This document shows, piece by piece, positions 37,519 to 50,569 of a stretch of DNA of 64,000 nt (its first letter is position 1; every line of letters begins with the position of its first letter). Made by a program: the position numbers and the translations under genes. The notes beneath the pieces were generated by a model. The model saw only the letters and a program-made list of their open reading frames with translations. It was not told the DNA's origin and made no database searches. The stretch lies in NCBI GenBank assembly GCA_016584305.1, contig JACEEZ010025355.1, positions 345,001 through 409,000 on the forward strand, read 5' to 3'. The DNA comes from Chionoecetes opilio. Taxonomy: Eukaryota > Arthropoda > Malacostraca > Decapoda > Majidae.

Positions 37519-37714
37519 CTGCGGCACAGACAGACACTCGGCTCAGCACGCTGCCCCACGCATGGCCTTTACTTGGGCCGCGGGGCGTGACGCCTCACAC
37601 CGCGCGTGACCCATTATTAGTGTTGGCTGCACCTATAGAGGCTTGGACCACAAATACTTCGCCCATTATTTACCTCCGCCTTTATCTCGTGCGTGTCACG
37701 GGTGTCTTTAGATT

Positions 37715-39850
37715 ATTATATGAATAATTTTATTTACATGAATAAAATGAAGAATTTTAAATCGCCAGGACCAGATGAAGTGTATCCCAGAGTATTAAAA
37801 GAATGCAAAGAGGTTGTTAGTGAGTCGTTAGTGCACATTTTTAGGAAATCGGTTAAGATAGGCGATGTACCGTTATTGTGGAGGAAAGGAAATGTAATCC
37901 CCATATTTAAAAAGAGAGACAGAGGACTAAAGTCAAATTATCGACCCGTAAGTCTAACGTCAGTGGTGGGTAAATTATTGGAATATATTATTGCAAAAAA
38001 AATTAGAGAGCACTTAGATAAACATAGTTTGATCAATGATTCACAACATGGATTCACCAAGGGTAGGTCATGTCTCACCAATTTATTGAGTTTTTATAGG
38101 AAAGTTTATGAGACAGCAGATAATGATAAGGATTATGATATAATATACTTAGACTTTAGTAAGGCATTTGACAAAGTACCACATGCACGAGCGACTCTTA
38201 AATAAGGTTAAGGCTCATGGAATAGATGGGAAGGTTCTTCGTTGGATCAGAGCTTGGCTAAGTAATAGGCAACAAAGGGTTACAATTAATGGTTCTAAAT
38301 TTGAATGGGGACTGGTGACAAGTGGAGTTCCACAAGGGTCTGTTTTGGGTCCATTACTATTTTTGATTTACATCAACGACTTGGATAGTGGGATTAGCAG
38401 TGATATCAGCAAGTTTGCTGATAATACTAAGGTAGGTAGGATTATTAGATCACAGTCTGATGTAAAGATATTGCAGGGAGACTTAGATAAACTTAATGCG
38501 TGGGCAGTCAGATGGCAGATCCAATTTAATATTGATAAGTGCAGCGTTATGAATGTTGGTAGAAAGAACCCTGGTAATAGATACACCATACGCAATGTAT
38601 CGCTGAAAAGATCAAAAGGTGAAAAAGATCTTGGAGTGAGGGTGAGCCCAGACCTCCGACCTAGGAAACAATGTATTAAAGCTAGAAATAGAGCTAATAG
38701 AGTGTTAGGATTCATTACCAGAAGTGTTAAAAGTAGAAGTGCGGAAGTTATTCTAAAGCTTTATCTGGCTCTAGTCCAGGGGTTCCCAAAGTGGTCGATA
38801 TCGACTCCCAGGGGTCGATGGGACCATCCAAGGGTCGATGAATTGCCAGGGGGTCGAAAGGGGATCAATAAATGGCTAGGGAGTCAATGAATGGCTAGGT
38901 GAGGAAAGTTTCAGCACGCAACAGCTGCCAACAACTGTTATGCGAGTGGTACCAAAGCCGCCTCTGTGTCACTCTGACATAAAGACGGCTTTGACTGTGC
39001 TAGTCTGTGACGTCACGTCGGATCTGTAGCCCGCCCCACGCACCCTCCACACACACACACCCCTCTCTCTCCCCTCCTCTGTCCCAAGATCGTACCGTAC
39101 GTGAAATATTCCTGTCCGCTTCCCGTACTGAGCGAGCGAGCGTATTCTCCCCTCTCGTTGATGAGTGGGCAGCCTGTAGTCCAGTACATTCTCAGCACGC
39201 CACTACTACTACTATTACCTATAAGTACTACTATAATTCCCCATATTCATTTAATCATAACATGTATGACATGTATTACGCTTTTTTTTCATAACATATA
39301 CTATTTTCATTTAAATGTGTGGGGGTCGATGAAAAATTTGAAACTTTATTAGGGGGTCGATGAGCTGAAGAGTTTGGGAATCCCTGCGAGTCTAGTTAGA
39401 CCTCACCTAGACTATGCGGTTTAGTTTTGGTCTCCATATTACAGGATGGATATAGCCTTGTTAGAATCAGTGCAGAGAAGGATGACCAAAATGATACAAG
39501 GAATGCGTAACTTTAGTTATGAGAAGAGATTGAAGTTATTAAAGTTACACTCACTCGAGAAACGCAGAGTAAGGGGCGATCTGATATAAGTTTTTAAGTG
39601 GATAAAGGGACTTAATAAAGGAGAGGTAGGAAAAGTTCTTACGGCTTTTAACCAGGGTAGAACAAGAAGTAATGGATTCAAGCTGGAAGGGCGTAGATTT
39701 AGAAAGGAAATAGGGAGAAACTGGTTCACAAATAGGGTGGTAAATGATTGGAATGGACTCAGTAGACAGGTAGTTAGTGCGGAGTCATTGGGGAACTTTA
39801 AAGAGGGGCTGGACAGGTTCATGGATGGGGATGAAAGGTGGATGTAGGTA
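37715..39850 (+). pseudogene. CR1-like reverse transcriptase, broken
   Basis: Motifs in order: NYRPVSLTSVVGKLLE, DSQHGFTKGRSCLTNLL, DIIYLDFSKAFDKVPH, frameshift near 38187, [20 protein letters not shown], then FADNTK (38413-38424) where the catalytic FADD is expected. The frame stops at the inserted element and resumes after 39390 with RPHLDYAV and WFTNRVVNDWNG. Frameshift, active-site change and insertion make it non-functional. Confidence 0.88.
38777..39386. mobile_element. hAT-like nonautonomous element
   Basis: Ends CAGGGGTTCCCAAA and TTTGGGAATCCCTG are inverted (13 of 14). Near-duplicate 8-mers flank it (CTCTAGTC left; GTCTAGTT starting 3 bp to the right), compatible with an aged hAT duplication. 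Internal GGGGTCGATG motifs repeat near both ends. No transposase frame. Confidence 0.7.
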
Positions 39851-40006
39851 GTGTTAGGTGACAGGAACTACCACGTGTAGGCCTCACGGCCTCTTGTAGC
39901 TTCCTTATTTTCTTATGTTCTTTTGTTATGAATGAAAATCAACCCAAGCTTCGGAAAGTTATGTTTTTGAAGTAATCCCCGCGTCCCCCTTGTTGTGTTT
40001 GCTCAC

Positions 40007-40201
40007 CTCGCCTGTGTCGAGAAGGATGGGCTTAGGGTGGTGACAGGCTACCTGCGCCGCGGAGGGTTCGTGCAGCAGGCTGCTCACCAGGCTCCAGAAG
40101 GGGTTGCCCTCCGTGGTGCCCTGCGTAAAGTCGAAGGCTCCCGGACCATCGACGGTTCCCGCTGCGAAGCTGTAGCCCAGCGCCGGCAGGCAAGTGTGAC
40201 T
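40007..40201 (-). CDS. Neutral ceramidase exon
   Basis: 65 codons beginning SHTCLPALGYSFAAGT, then DGPGAFDFTQG, ending HHPKPILLDTGE. These are hallmark blocks of the enzyme's amidase domain. Acceptor TTCTCCCCCAG, donor GAG|GTGAGC, phase 0. The next intron carries a CR1 retrotransposon on the opposite strand. Confidence 0.93.
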
Positions 40202-40305
40202 CTGGGGGAGAACAGGTCATGGGGGCGGGGCAAGGCAGAAGGACATGGGTGTCTTCAAGCTGTTCATGTGCGTACAGTGTGTGCGTCAGGGTGTGTGGCA
40301 CTCAC

Positions 40306-40413
40306 CGTGTTGCCGTCGTCAAGATGCACTGTGTAGTTGGACATATCTATGAACTGCTGAGCGAACTGAACTGGCCCTGACACCCTCACCGCGGCCGCGT
40401 CATTATACAGCTC
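40306..40413 (-). CDS. Neutral ceramidase exon
   Basis: 36 codons, ELYNDAAAVRVSGPVQFAQQ then FIDMSNYTV, in phase 0 between acceptor CGTTTTCAG and donor ACG|GTGAGT. The sequence suits the region linking the catalytic motif to the TCxPALGYSFAAGT block. NYT is a potential N-glycosylation site, as expected for a secreted or surface enzyme. Confidence 0.88.
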
Positions 40414-40563
40414 CTGAAAACGTGTCGGTCAGCCACTTGAAGCACCACGCCTAATCGTAAATGAATACGTGATAATTATACAAGAGAGTATTGACAATGA
40501 ATCTGATCGTGGTTACTAATGTTCCTGCCTCGCCTATCAGTACAGTGTGTCTGTCAGAGTTAC

Positions 40564-40773
40564 CCAGGCCTTGGCGAACTGCCTGGCGCCGATGATCTTG
40601 GTGCTATCCATCATGTCCTTGCCGGGGCCCATGGCGATGCACTTCTGGACCCGCCCGTCGCAGGTGGAGGTGGCCAGGTCGCACGGCAGACCGGTGTCTA
40701 TGCAGTGAGGACCTCGGATGTTTGGAGACACGTCGCCGCAGTTCGACTGGGCGAAGGCCGCTACGAATTTGCC
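40564..40773 (-). CDS. Neutral ceramidase exon with catalytic serine motif
   Basis: 70 codons beginning GKFVAAFAQSNCGDVSPNI. The serine in GDVSPN matches the nucleophile of the family. A cysteine-rich patch follows (HCIDTGLPCDLATSTCDG), then KIIGARQFAKAW. Donor TGG|GTAACT is a weaker but valid site; phase 0. Confidence 0.93.
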
Positions 40774-41090
40774 CTGCCGAGACAACCTCACCAGTTAGAT
40801 TGAAATGACGGATGCAATATTCTCAGACGATGGAAGGCAATCAAAAGGTGGATACTGAGGTTGACAGCATGGCAGCCTGTCGGTGCATGGGTAATTAAAG
40901 CAAATATAGACAAAGAATGAGTTGAAGGGATTGATAAATAAACCATGACGAACTGGTATAAGAGCAAAATCAGAATGGATAAGCAAAGAAAGGTAGACTA
41001 TACACCTTTCCTACAGTGACCTTGTAATGGCCTTATATAATACAATGGGTGGCGATAAGGATGATGACTGTGAGGATGCATGGCACTGAC

Positions 41091-41221
41091 CTTGCCTGGC
41101 ATGGCGCCGGGATTCATGACCTCCTCGAACAGCTGAGACGCGTAGCCCTTGTTGTCGCCGGAGATGAGGGTGTTGGTGTTGTTCATGGAGGTCGGGTGAA
41201 CCGCAAACCAGTTCACCATTC
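41091..41221 (-). CDS. Neutral ceramidase exon with second zinc histidine
   Basis: Encodes MVNWFAVHPTSMNNTN and then the SGDNKGYAS block, ending MPGK. The His in WFAVHP corresponds to the second zinc ligand in characterised neutral ceramidases. Acceptor GCTCGTCAG, donor AAG|GTCAGT. The intron between this exon and 44452-44647 is largely a 15-bp minisatellite. Confidence 0.92.
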
Positions 41222-41484
41222 CTGACGAGCGGCACAGCGTGAAAAATTGTATAAAAATGGCACAGGTTAATGGCACAGGAAAAAATGGCACGTTCTTCAG
41301 GCTAGGAATAGATAACACATTTGGGTAATTTATTGAAATATTTAAAAGTTTACACTAACCTAACCTAGCCTTACTTAATCGACACTATACAGTAAGATGC
41401 CATGGATTTAAGACTAATAATTATAATCGACACTATAAGAGGCCATTACTCTTTCTTAGGTGCCATTTTTTCCTACTCCAAACT

Positions 41485-44352
41485 TTGTGATATTTCCTCC
41501 AGTGACATTTCCTCCAGTGACATTTCCTCCAATGATATTTCCTCCAGGGACACTTCCTCCAGTGACACTTCCTCCAGTGACATTTCCTCCAATGATATTT
41601 CCTCCAGGGACACTTCCTCCAGTGACACTTCCTCCAGTGACATTTCCTCCAGTGACATTTCCTCCAGTGACACTTCCTCCAGTGACACTTCCTCCAGTGA
41701 CACTTCCTCCAGTGACATTTCCTCCAGTGACACTTCCTCCAGTGACACTTCCTCCAGTGACACTTCCTCCAGTGACATTTCCTCCAGTGACATTTCCTCC
41801 AGTGACACTTCCTCCAGTGACACTTCCTCCAGTGACATTTCCTCCAGTGACATTCCTCCAGTGACATTTCCTCCAGTGACTTAGTGACATTCCTCCAGTG
41901 ACATTCCTCCAGTGACACTTCCTCCAGTGACACTTCCTCCAGTGACACTTCCTCCAGTGACATTTCCTCCAGTGACATTCCTCCAGTGACATTTCCTCCA
42001 GTGACATTTCCTCCAGTGACATTCCTCCAGTGACACTTCCTCCAGTGACACTTTCCTCCAGTGACACTTTCCTCCAGTGACATTTCCTCCAGTGACACTT
42101 CCTCCAGTGACACTTCCTCCAGTGACATTTCCTCCAGTGACATTTCCTCCAGTGACATTTCCTCCTGTGCCATTTCCTCCAGTGACATTTCCTCTAGTGA
42201 CACTTCCTCCAGTGACATTTCCTCCAGTGACACTTCCTCCAGTGACATTTCCTCCTGTGCCATTTCCTCTAGTGCCATTTCCTCCAGTGCCATTTCCTCC
42301 AGTGACACTTTCCTCCAGTGACACTTCCTCCAGTGACATTTCCTCCAGTGACACTTCCTCCAGTGACATTTCCTCCGTGCATTTCCTCTAGTGACCATTT
42401 CTCCAGTGCCACTTCCTCCAGTGACATTCCTCCAGTGACCATTCCTCCAGTGACATTTCCTCCTGTGCATTCCTCCAGTGACACTTCCTCCAGTGACATT
42501 TCCTCCAGTGACATTTCTCTCCAGTGACATTTCCTCCAGTGACATTTCCTCCAGTGCCATTTCCTCCAGTGACACTTCCTCCGTGACATTTCCTCCAGTG
42601 ACACTTCCTCCAGTGACCATTTCCTCCAGTGACATTTCCTCCAGTGACATTTCCTCCAGTGACATTTCCTCCAGTGACATTTCCTCCAGTGACACTTCCT
42701 CCTGTGACATTTCCTCCAGTGACATTTCCTCCAGTGCCACTTCCTCCAGTGACATTTCCTCCAGTGACATTTCCTCCAGTGACATTTCCTCCAGTGACAT
42801 TTCCTCCAGTGACATTTCCTCCTGTGCCATTTCCTCCAGTGACATTTCCTCCAGTGACATTTCCTCCAGTGACATTTCCTCCAGTGACATTTCCTCCAGT
42901 GACATTTCCTCCAGTGACATTTCCTCCAGTGACATTTCCTCCAGTGCATTTCCTCCAGTGACATTTCCTCCAGTGACTTTCCTCCAGTGACATTTCCTCC
43001 AGTGACATTTCCTCCAGTGACATTTCCTCCGTGACATTTCCTCCAGTGACCATTCCTCCAGTGACATTTCCTCCAGTGACATTTCCTCCATGCATTCTCA
43101 GTGACATTTCCTCCAGTGACATTTCCTCCAGTGACATTTCCTCCGTGCATTTCCTCCAGTGACATTTCCTCCAGTGACATTTCCTCCAGTGACATTTCTC
43201 TCAGTGACACTTCCTCCAGTGACATTTCCTCCTGACATTCCCCATGCATTCCTCCAGTGACACTTTCCTCCAGTGACATTTCCTCCAGTGACATTTCCTC
43301 CAGTGACATTCCTCCAGTGACATTCCTCCTAGTGCCATTTCCTCCAGTGCCACTTTCCTCCAGTGACATCTTCCTCCAGTGACATTCCTCAGTGACATTT
43401 CCTCCAGTGACACTTCCTCAGTGACCACTTCCTCCAGTGCCATTTCCTCCAGTGACACTTCCTCCAGTGACACTTCCTCCAGTGACATTTTCCTCCAGTG
43501 ACACTTCCTCCAGTGACACTTCCTCCAGTGACATTTCCTCCAGTGACACTTTCTCCAGTGACACTTCCTCCAGTGACATTTCCTCCAGTGCCATTTCCTC
43601 CAGTGACACTTCCTCCTGTGCCATTTCCTCCAGTGACACTTCCTCCAGTGACATTTCCTCCAGTGACATTTCCTCCAGTGACATTTCTCAGTGACATTCC
43701 TCCAGTGACATTTCCTCAGTGACACTCCTCCAGTGACATTTCCTCCAGTGACACTTTCTCCAGTGACACTTCCTCCAGTGACATTTCCTCCAGTGCCACT
43801 TCCTCCAGTGACATTTCCTCCAGTGACATTTCCTCCAGTGACATTTCCTCCAGTGACATTTCCTCCAGTGACATTTCCTCCTGTGCCATTTCCTCCAGTG
43901 CCATTTCCTCCAGTGACATTTCCTCCAGTGACATTTCCTCCAGTGACACTTCCTCCAGTGACATTTCCTCCAGTGACACTTCCTCCAGTGACATTTCCTC
44001 CAGTGACATTTCCTCCAGTGACATTTCCTCCAGTGACATTTCCTCCAGTGACATTTCCTCCAGTGACATTTCCTCCAGTGACATTTCCTCCAGTGACACT
44101 TCCTCCAGTGACATTTCCTCCAGTGACATTTCCTCCAGTGACATTTCCTCCAGTGACATTTCCTCCTGTGCCATTTCCTCCTGTGACATTTCCTCCAGTG
44201 ACATTTCCTCCAGTGACACTTCCTCCAGTGACACTTCCTCCAGTGACATTTCCTCCTGTGACATTTCCTCCAGTGACATTTCCTCCAGTGACATTTCCTC
44301 CTGTGCCACTTCTCCTGTGCCATTTCTTCCTGTGCCATTTCTCCTGTGCCAT
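41485..44352 (+). repeat. 15-bp minisatellite array, 2.9 kb
   Basis: About 190 copies of CCTCCAGTGACATTT with variants (ACTT, GCCATTT, CCTGTG) and occasional 1-bp slips, filling a ceramidase intron. Fifteen is divisible by three, so frames stay open on both strands and give repeated peptides (FPPVT; SLEEM; HWRKC). These are artefacts of the array. Confidence 0.96.
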
Positions 44353-44451
44353 TTATTTTATCTGGTGGCATTTTTCCGGGTGTACCAGATATAAAGTAGC
44401 CTAGTGAATAGTCTTACCTAGAGTACCTTTATATATAGACCCTAGTCTTAC

Positions 44452-44647
44452 CTAGTGGAGTGCCGTCCTGCGCCTCCAGCCTTAGCATCGTCATGGTCTT
44501 GTCAGTGTCGTAAAGGTACTGGGCGCGCTCCTCCTCAGGGTTGTTGAGGTAGCCTGTAGGGGAGCGGTTGATGGAGGCGTCTAGAATCTCCCCGCTACTC
44601 AGGTACAGATAGCCGGGCACCGTACTCTCGTGGGCCTGCTGGATGCT
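44452..44647 (-). CDS. Neutral ceramidase exon
   Basis: Begins SIQQAHESTVPGYLYLSSGE after acceptor ATCTACAG and ends DGTPL plus one base (donor CTAG|GTAAGA, phase 1). It contains the conserved INRSP-type stretch (ASINRSPTGYLNNPEEER). The phase-1 end joins the next exon (41091-41221) to give PLGMVNWFAVHP across the junction. Confidence 0.92.
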
Positions 44648-44654
44648 CTGTAGA

Positions 44655-44695
44655 TAAGAACATAAGAACATAAGAAAATAAGGAAGCTACAAGAG
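44655..44695 (-). mobile_element. CR1-family 3' tail fragment
   Basis: AAGAACATAAGAACATAAG plus AAATAAGGAAGCTACAAGAGG, the inverted CR1 tail, just upstream of a ceramidase exon in gene orientation. Confidence 0.75.
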
Positions 44696-44922
44696 GTGAC
44701 ATATGATAATACGCCATAACGTGAAGAGTTAATGAACAACAACAGCAATATTAGTTTGTGATTAAAATGATGGGTGACAGAAGGAAGATATTGCACGGAT
44801 GATAACGTACGTCTCAGTAACGTTGATGCTTTACGGACTGAAGGGGTCTTTAAAAAATATTCACGTTTACGTCTATCACTCACACTTTCTTTTTAACATG
44901 GTAGTTAAAAAAAATCTTTAGT

Positions 44923-45254
<332 letters not shown>

Positions 45255-45379
45255 CTGCAGGAGATGAGAACAGATCTTAGCTCCAACGTAAAAAAAAAAA
45301 AAAAGGTCTTGTAAGGTTTTTACTTCAAGGAGTGGTTGGGGTGGTGGGTGTTTTTTATATTTGTATTTGTGTGTGTGTG

Positions 45380-45388
45380 TGTGTGTCT

Positions 45389-45459
<71 letters not shown>

Positions 45460-45510
45460 GTTATTATCTTTACATGCTTGTCCTCTCGCTTCACTCACTT
45501 CACAGCCTGT

Positions 45511-45571
<61 letters not shown>

Positions 45572-45582
45572 TGTGTGTGTGC
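45380..45582. repeat. (CT)n and (GT)n microsatellites
   Basis: A GT run, a CT run (45387-45454) and a long GT run (45514-45582). Confidence 0.92.
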
Positions 45583-45794
45583 GTTGTTATATATCTGAGC
45601 CATGGAAGTGTTGTGAATGCATAAGACGTTGTTATTGCGACTGTTATTGTTATAGTCGTTAATGGTGAGTTTGTTTGTGTGCTTCATTGTTTATTTATTG
45701 CTCCTAATACACAATGATCCCTCGTGACTCATAATAAGGACAAGATTATCATTATTATCATTATCATCGTCGTCATTATTATCCTTCATGTTGT

Positions 45795-46300
45795 AATAGT
45801 AGTAGTGGTCGTAGAAGTAGTAGTGGTAGTAGTGGTAGTAGTGGTAGTAGAAGTAGTAGTGGTAGTAGAAGTAGTAGAAGTAGTAGTGGTAGTAGTGATA
45901 GTAGAAGTAGTAGTGGTAGTAGTGGTAGTAGTGGTAGTAGAAGTGGTAGTGGTAGTAGTGGTAGTAGAAGTAGTAGTGGTAGTAGAAGTAGTAGTGGTAG
46001 TAGAAGTAGTAGTGGTAGTAGAAGTAGTAGTGGTAGTAGTGGTAGTAGAAGTAGTAGTGGTAGTAGTGGTAGTAGTGGTAGTAGAAGTAGTAGTGGTAGT
46101 AGTGGTAGTAGAAGTAGTAGTGGTAGTAGTGATAGTAGTGGTAGTAGAAGTAGTAGTGGTAGTAGAAGTAGTAGTGGTAGTAGAAGTAGTAGTGGTAGTA
46201 GTGGTAGTAGAAGTAGTAGTGGTAGTAGTGGTAGTAGTGGTAGTAGTGGTAGTAGTGGTAGTAGTGATAGTAGTGGTAGAAGTGGTAGTAGTAGTCGTGG
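45795..46300. repeat. (GTA/GTG/GAA)n compound repeat
   Basis: GTAGTAGTGGTAGTAGAA-type 18-mers; the long Val/Glu open frame is an artefact. Confidence 0.93.
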
Positions 46301-46467
46301 TGTTTTATTTTTGTTCTTGTCTATATTCGTGTAATAAAGAAAAATTGCTTAAGATCTATGTGAAAAAAGTAGTTCCGTTAATCCATAAGTCAGTAATGAT
46401 GATGATGATGATGATGATAATGATAACAATAATAGTAATGATAATAGAAATAATAGTAATGCCAATA

Positions 46468-46564
46468 ATTTGAATACATACATAACATACATACGTTGAA
46501 TACATACATAACATACATACGTTGAATACATACATAACATACATACGTTGAATACATACATAAC
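46468..46564 (+). repeat. 26-bp tandem repeat, about 4 copies
   Basis: The unit TTGAATACATACATAACATA plus CATACG repeats nearly perfectly. Confidence 0.85.
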
Positions 46565-46983
46565 AGAAAAAAATATACAGAGAGATGCTTAATTAAGAAA
46601 CATCTAAAAGAAAAGTAATGTGAGTGGAACAGAAAAACAAAATATTAAATAAAGATAATAAAACAAAGAAAATACTAATAAAGAAATGATTAAATAAAGA
46701 TAGATAAAAATAAAATCAGACTGCGTTGCGTCGTAATACAAGTTTTTGTGTGGAAGGATATTTTTTAATCGCCTTGAATTCCCACACGCCGGAGACACTT
46801 TGTTAAGTCCACGTGATCTCAAGGCTGAACCAAAATTATAACATTGAGAGCAAAATAACAATGATTAGGATGATAATAAGAACATTTATATCATTTTTCT
46901 ATATTACATTATCATTTTCTGTTGGTATGTTTCGGACAGGCACATATCCTCACATTTCCTTCGCCATCAAATTCATATTTTTC

Positions 46984-47190
46984 TTAACCCCTTGAGTCCC
47001 AGAACGTAATTTTCATTGTAATTTGGGTACCATTAGACGATTTTAATGAATATAAGCAATATTTTATAGATATAACCTGTTTAGTATCCTTGTCCACTAG
47101 CTAATTTGATATGTTCAGTTAGTTTACGTAATTTTATGGCTAACAACAGACGATTTTATATAACAAAGGAAAGATCTGGGCGTGAAGGGG
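46984..47190 (+). mobile_element. TTAA MITE family, copy 4
   Basis: Left end TTAACCCCTTGAGTCCCAG; right end ...GATCTGGGCGTGAAGGGG without a clear TTAA on the right. Confidence 0.82.
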
Positions 47191-47334
47191 CACTACAACA
47201 TGGTCAGCAGTTTTGTACGTACCTTCCTTTCTTATGTAAACTTTCAGTAGAGGACGAACTTTCCCCGCTGCCCTTCCCCCCCCTCCCCCCTCGCCACATA
47301 GCTAGGTCAGGTTTCTCTCAAGCTTTTCATCGCC

Positions 47335-48344
47335 ACATCCTCAAGCACCGGCCACCACCCAGTCACCACCACACACCACCACCACCACACACCACCACCA
47401 CCACGACCACACACCACACACCACACACCACCACACACCACACACCACCACCAACCAACACCACACCACCACACACCACCACACACCACCACACACCACC
47501 ACACACCACCACCACCACACACCACCACACACACCACACACCACCACCCACCACCACACACCACCACACACACCACACACCACACACCACACACACCACC
47601 ACCACACACCACCACCACACACCACACCACCACACCACCACCACCCACACACACACCACACACCACACCACACCACACACACACCCACCACACCACACAC
47701 CACACACCACCAACACACCACCACACACCACACACACACCACCACACACCACCACCACCACCACCACCCACACACCACCACACACCACACACCACCACCA
47801 CACACCACCACCACCACCAACCCAACACCACACACCACACACACCACACACACCACCACCACCACACCACACACCACCACCACACCACCCCCACACCACC
47901 ACCACCACACCACCACCCCACACACCACCACACACCACCACACCACACACACCCCACCACCACCACACCACCACCACACACCACCACCACACACCACCAC
48001 CACCACCACACCACACACCACCACCACACCACACCACCACACCACCACCACACCCACCACACCACCACACACCACACACACCACAATCACACACCACAAC
48101 CACACACCACAACCACACACCACCACACACCACAATCACACACCACAACCACACACCACACACCACAACCACACACCACCACCACCACACCACCACCACA
48201 CACCACACACCACCACACACCACGACCACACACCACCACCACACCACCACCGCACCAACACCACACACCACCACCACATACCACCACCACCACACCACCA
48301 CCACCTCAACTACAGTCTTTCAAACACCACAAGACTCTATCCAT

Positions 48345-48402
<58 letters not shown>
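47335..48402. repeat. CAC/CCA-rich array and (GCAC)n
   Basis: About 970 bp of imperfect CCACCACA (47335-48305), then a (GCAC)n run at 48346-48402. The long His/Pro/Thr frame (plus) and Cys/Val/Trp frames (minus) over it are repeat translations. Confidence 0.93.
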
Positions 48403-48403
<1 letters not shown>

Positions 48404-48677
48404 CAATTAATTTTCTTTTTGTGTAATTACTGAAATGTTAAAGTAAAGGACATACATTGATTCATGTTTTCAGGACAATAAAAAGAAATAATAAAAAAGT
48501 CGTATATTATATTATACAATAGTTGCCACTCGAGCGAACAATGGTATCCGAAATGAACAATACCTCACAATCATTTCGTTTTTTGTTTTTTGTATCAGCA
48601 AGGTTGTGTGTGTACGTTCAAGTAATAAGAAAATAGTGAAAGTGATAATGAAAATGGAAATAGTAATGATGCTACGT

Positions 48678-48714
<37 letters not shown>

Positions 48715-48715
48715 G

Positions 48716-48756
<41 letters not shown>

Positions 48757-48849
48757 TTACTACTACTACTACTACTGCTACTTCTACTACTACTATTAGT
48801 ACTACTACTACTACTACTACTACTACTACGTACTACTACTACTAATACA

Positions 48850-48890
<41 letters not shown>

Positions 48891-48950
48891 GTACTACTAC
48901 TACTACTATACTATACTACTACTACTACTACTCTACTACTACTACTACTA

Positions 48951-48997
<47 letters not shown>

Positions 48998-49003
48998 ACT
49001 ACG

Positions 49004-49035
<32 letters not shown>

Positions 49036-49150
49036 TACATACTACTACTACTACTACTACTACTATACTACTACTACTACTACTCTACTACTACTACTAC
49101 TACTACGTACTACTAATACTACATACACTACTACTACTACTACTCTACTA

Positions 49151-49206
<56 letters not shown>

Positions 49207-49220
49207 TACTACTACTACTA

Positions 49221-49265
<45 letters not shown>

Positions 49266-49394
49266 CTACTACATTACTACTACTACTACTACTACTATCT
49301 ACTACTACTACTACTACTACACTACTACCTACTACTACTTACTACTACTACTACTACTTACTACTACTACTACCTACTACTACTACTACTACTA

Positions 49395-49432
<38 letters not shown>

Positions 49433-49495
49433 GTACTACTAATACTACTACTAATACTACTACTACATACTACTACTACTACTACTACTACACTA

Positions 49496-49527
<32 letters not shown>

Positions 49528-49560
49528 GATACTACTACTACTACTACAGTGCATTACATA
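48678..49560. repeat. (CTA)n array, 0.9 kb
   Basis: Trinucleotide CTA with regularly spaced CGTACTA and CTATACTA junctions. Confidence 0.95.
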
Positions 49561-49662
49561 CTACCATTACTCTTACTACTACTACAAATACCACTATTAC
49601 TACCATTATCACTACTATACTACCACCACAGCAGTTATCACTATTACTAATACTACTACAAC

Positions 49663-49692
49663 ATAAGAACATAAGAAAATAAGGAAGCTACA
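49663..49692 (-). mobile_element. CR1-family 3' tail fragment
   Basis: AAGAACATAAGAAAATAAGG plus AAGCTACA within repeat DNA. Confidence 0.6.
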
Positions 49693-50299
49693 AATACCAC
49701 TACTACCATTACTACCACTACTACCACCACAACAGCTATCACTATCATTACTACTACTGCTATTGCTGCTGTTTTGTTGCTGTTGCTGTTTACCACAAAA
49801 ATTACAGCTACTGTTTCTATGTATGAAAGCAATAATGATGATAATAATAGTAATAATAACAATAATAACAGTAATAACAATAATAATAATAATAGATGTA
49901 ATGATGATAATAACACTAATGATAATAATAATAATAATAACTAGTTCACATAAGTAGAAAAATATCTCATGGGTTTCACGATCAATAACCATTACCGCCA
50001 GTGCCATATGACCTCTGATGTCTGGCACATTTCCCCCTTTTTGGCATTAAATCAATCAATAACCATTACCGCCAACATGACCAGATGGACGAGGGCGAAG
50101 GCGAGGGGCGAGGGAAGGGGCGAAGGAGGGGTGACGTCGGTGGACAAGTGTGTCTGAAAGAGGGGAAGGGCCTTGCCTTGCCTCTTGCCTTGCATATTAT
50201 GAGAGGCGTGGGGCGTATTGAACCAAGGGGGTCGCGCTGCCTGCTACATGCTAGGCTTTACAATTACCTCAACCCCGCCGCAGAGATAGGGAAAGGAAT

Positions 50300-50354
<55 letters not shown>
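50300..50354. repeat. (CT)n microsatellite
   Basis: Uninterrupted CT dinucleotides. Confidence 0.93.
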
Positions 50355-50360
<6 letters not shown>

Positions 50361-50569
50361 TATCGTATGTTTTCCGTTTTCAAAAGCATTCACACAAGGG
50401 ACGAACCGTAGCAGTGTGTGGAAGATAATCGTTCCTGGGTTTATCAAAATCAATGAAACTCGACGTAATCTGGATGAAGCTGTTTTTTAAGTTATAAATA
50501 ATGATGCAAAACAAGTTACAACACTGGTATCAATATTTGCTTCGAAGGGGAGCCAGCCATACGTCCTAA

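Larger units (their letters stand above)
37700..39926 (+). mobile_element. CR1-like retrotransposon, 5'-truncated, in a ceramidase intron
   Basis: Encodes RT from the SPGPDEVYPRVLKE block to the C-terminus, then a 3' UTR (TGTAGGCCTCACGGCCTCTT) ending in TTCTTATG-type repeats, a CR1 hallmark. Interrupted at 38777-39386 by a TIR element. Inserted antisense to ceramidase. It is the longest copy of the family that left ten shorter 3' fragments in the window. Confidence 0.9.

Noticed and set aside
41402..44404. Several long frames with SLEEM, HWRKC and FPPVT repeats
   Set aside because: They are readings of one 15-bp tandem repeat in a ceramidase intron; two exons with proper splice sites flank the array.
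47106..48410. 434-codon His/Thr/Pro-rich open frame and Cys/Val/Trp-rich frames opposite
   Set aside because: Translation of the CAC/CCA array; no splice context or domain.
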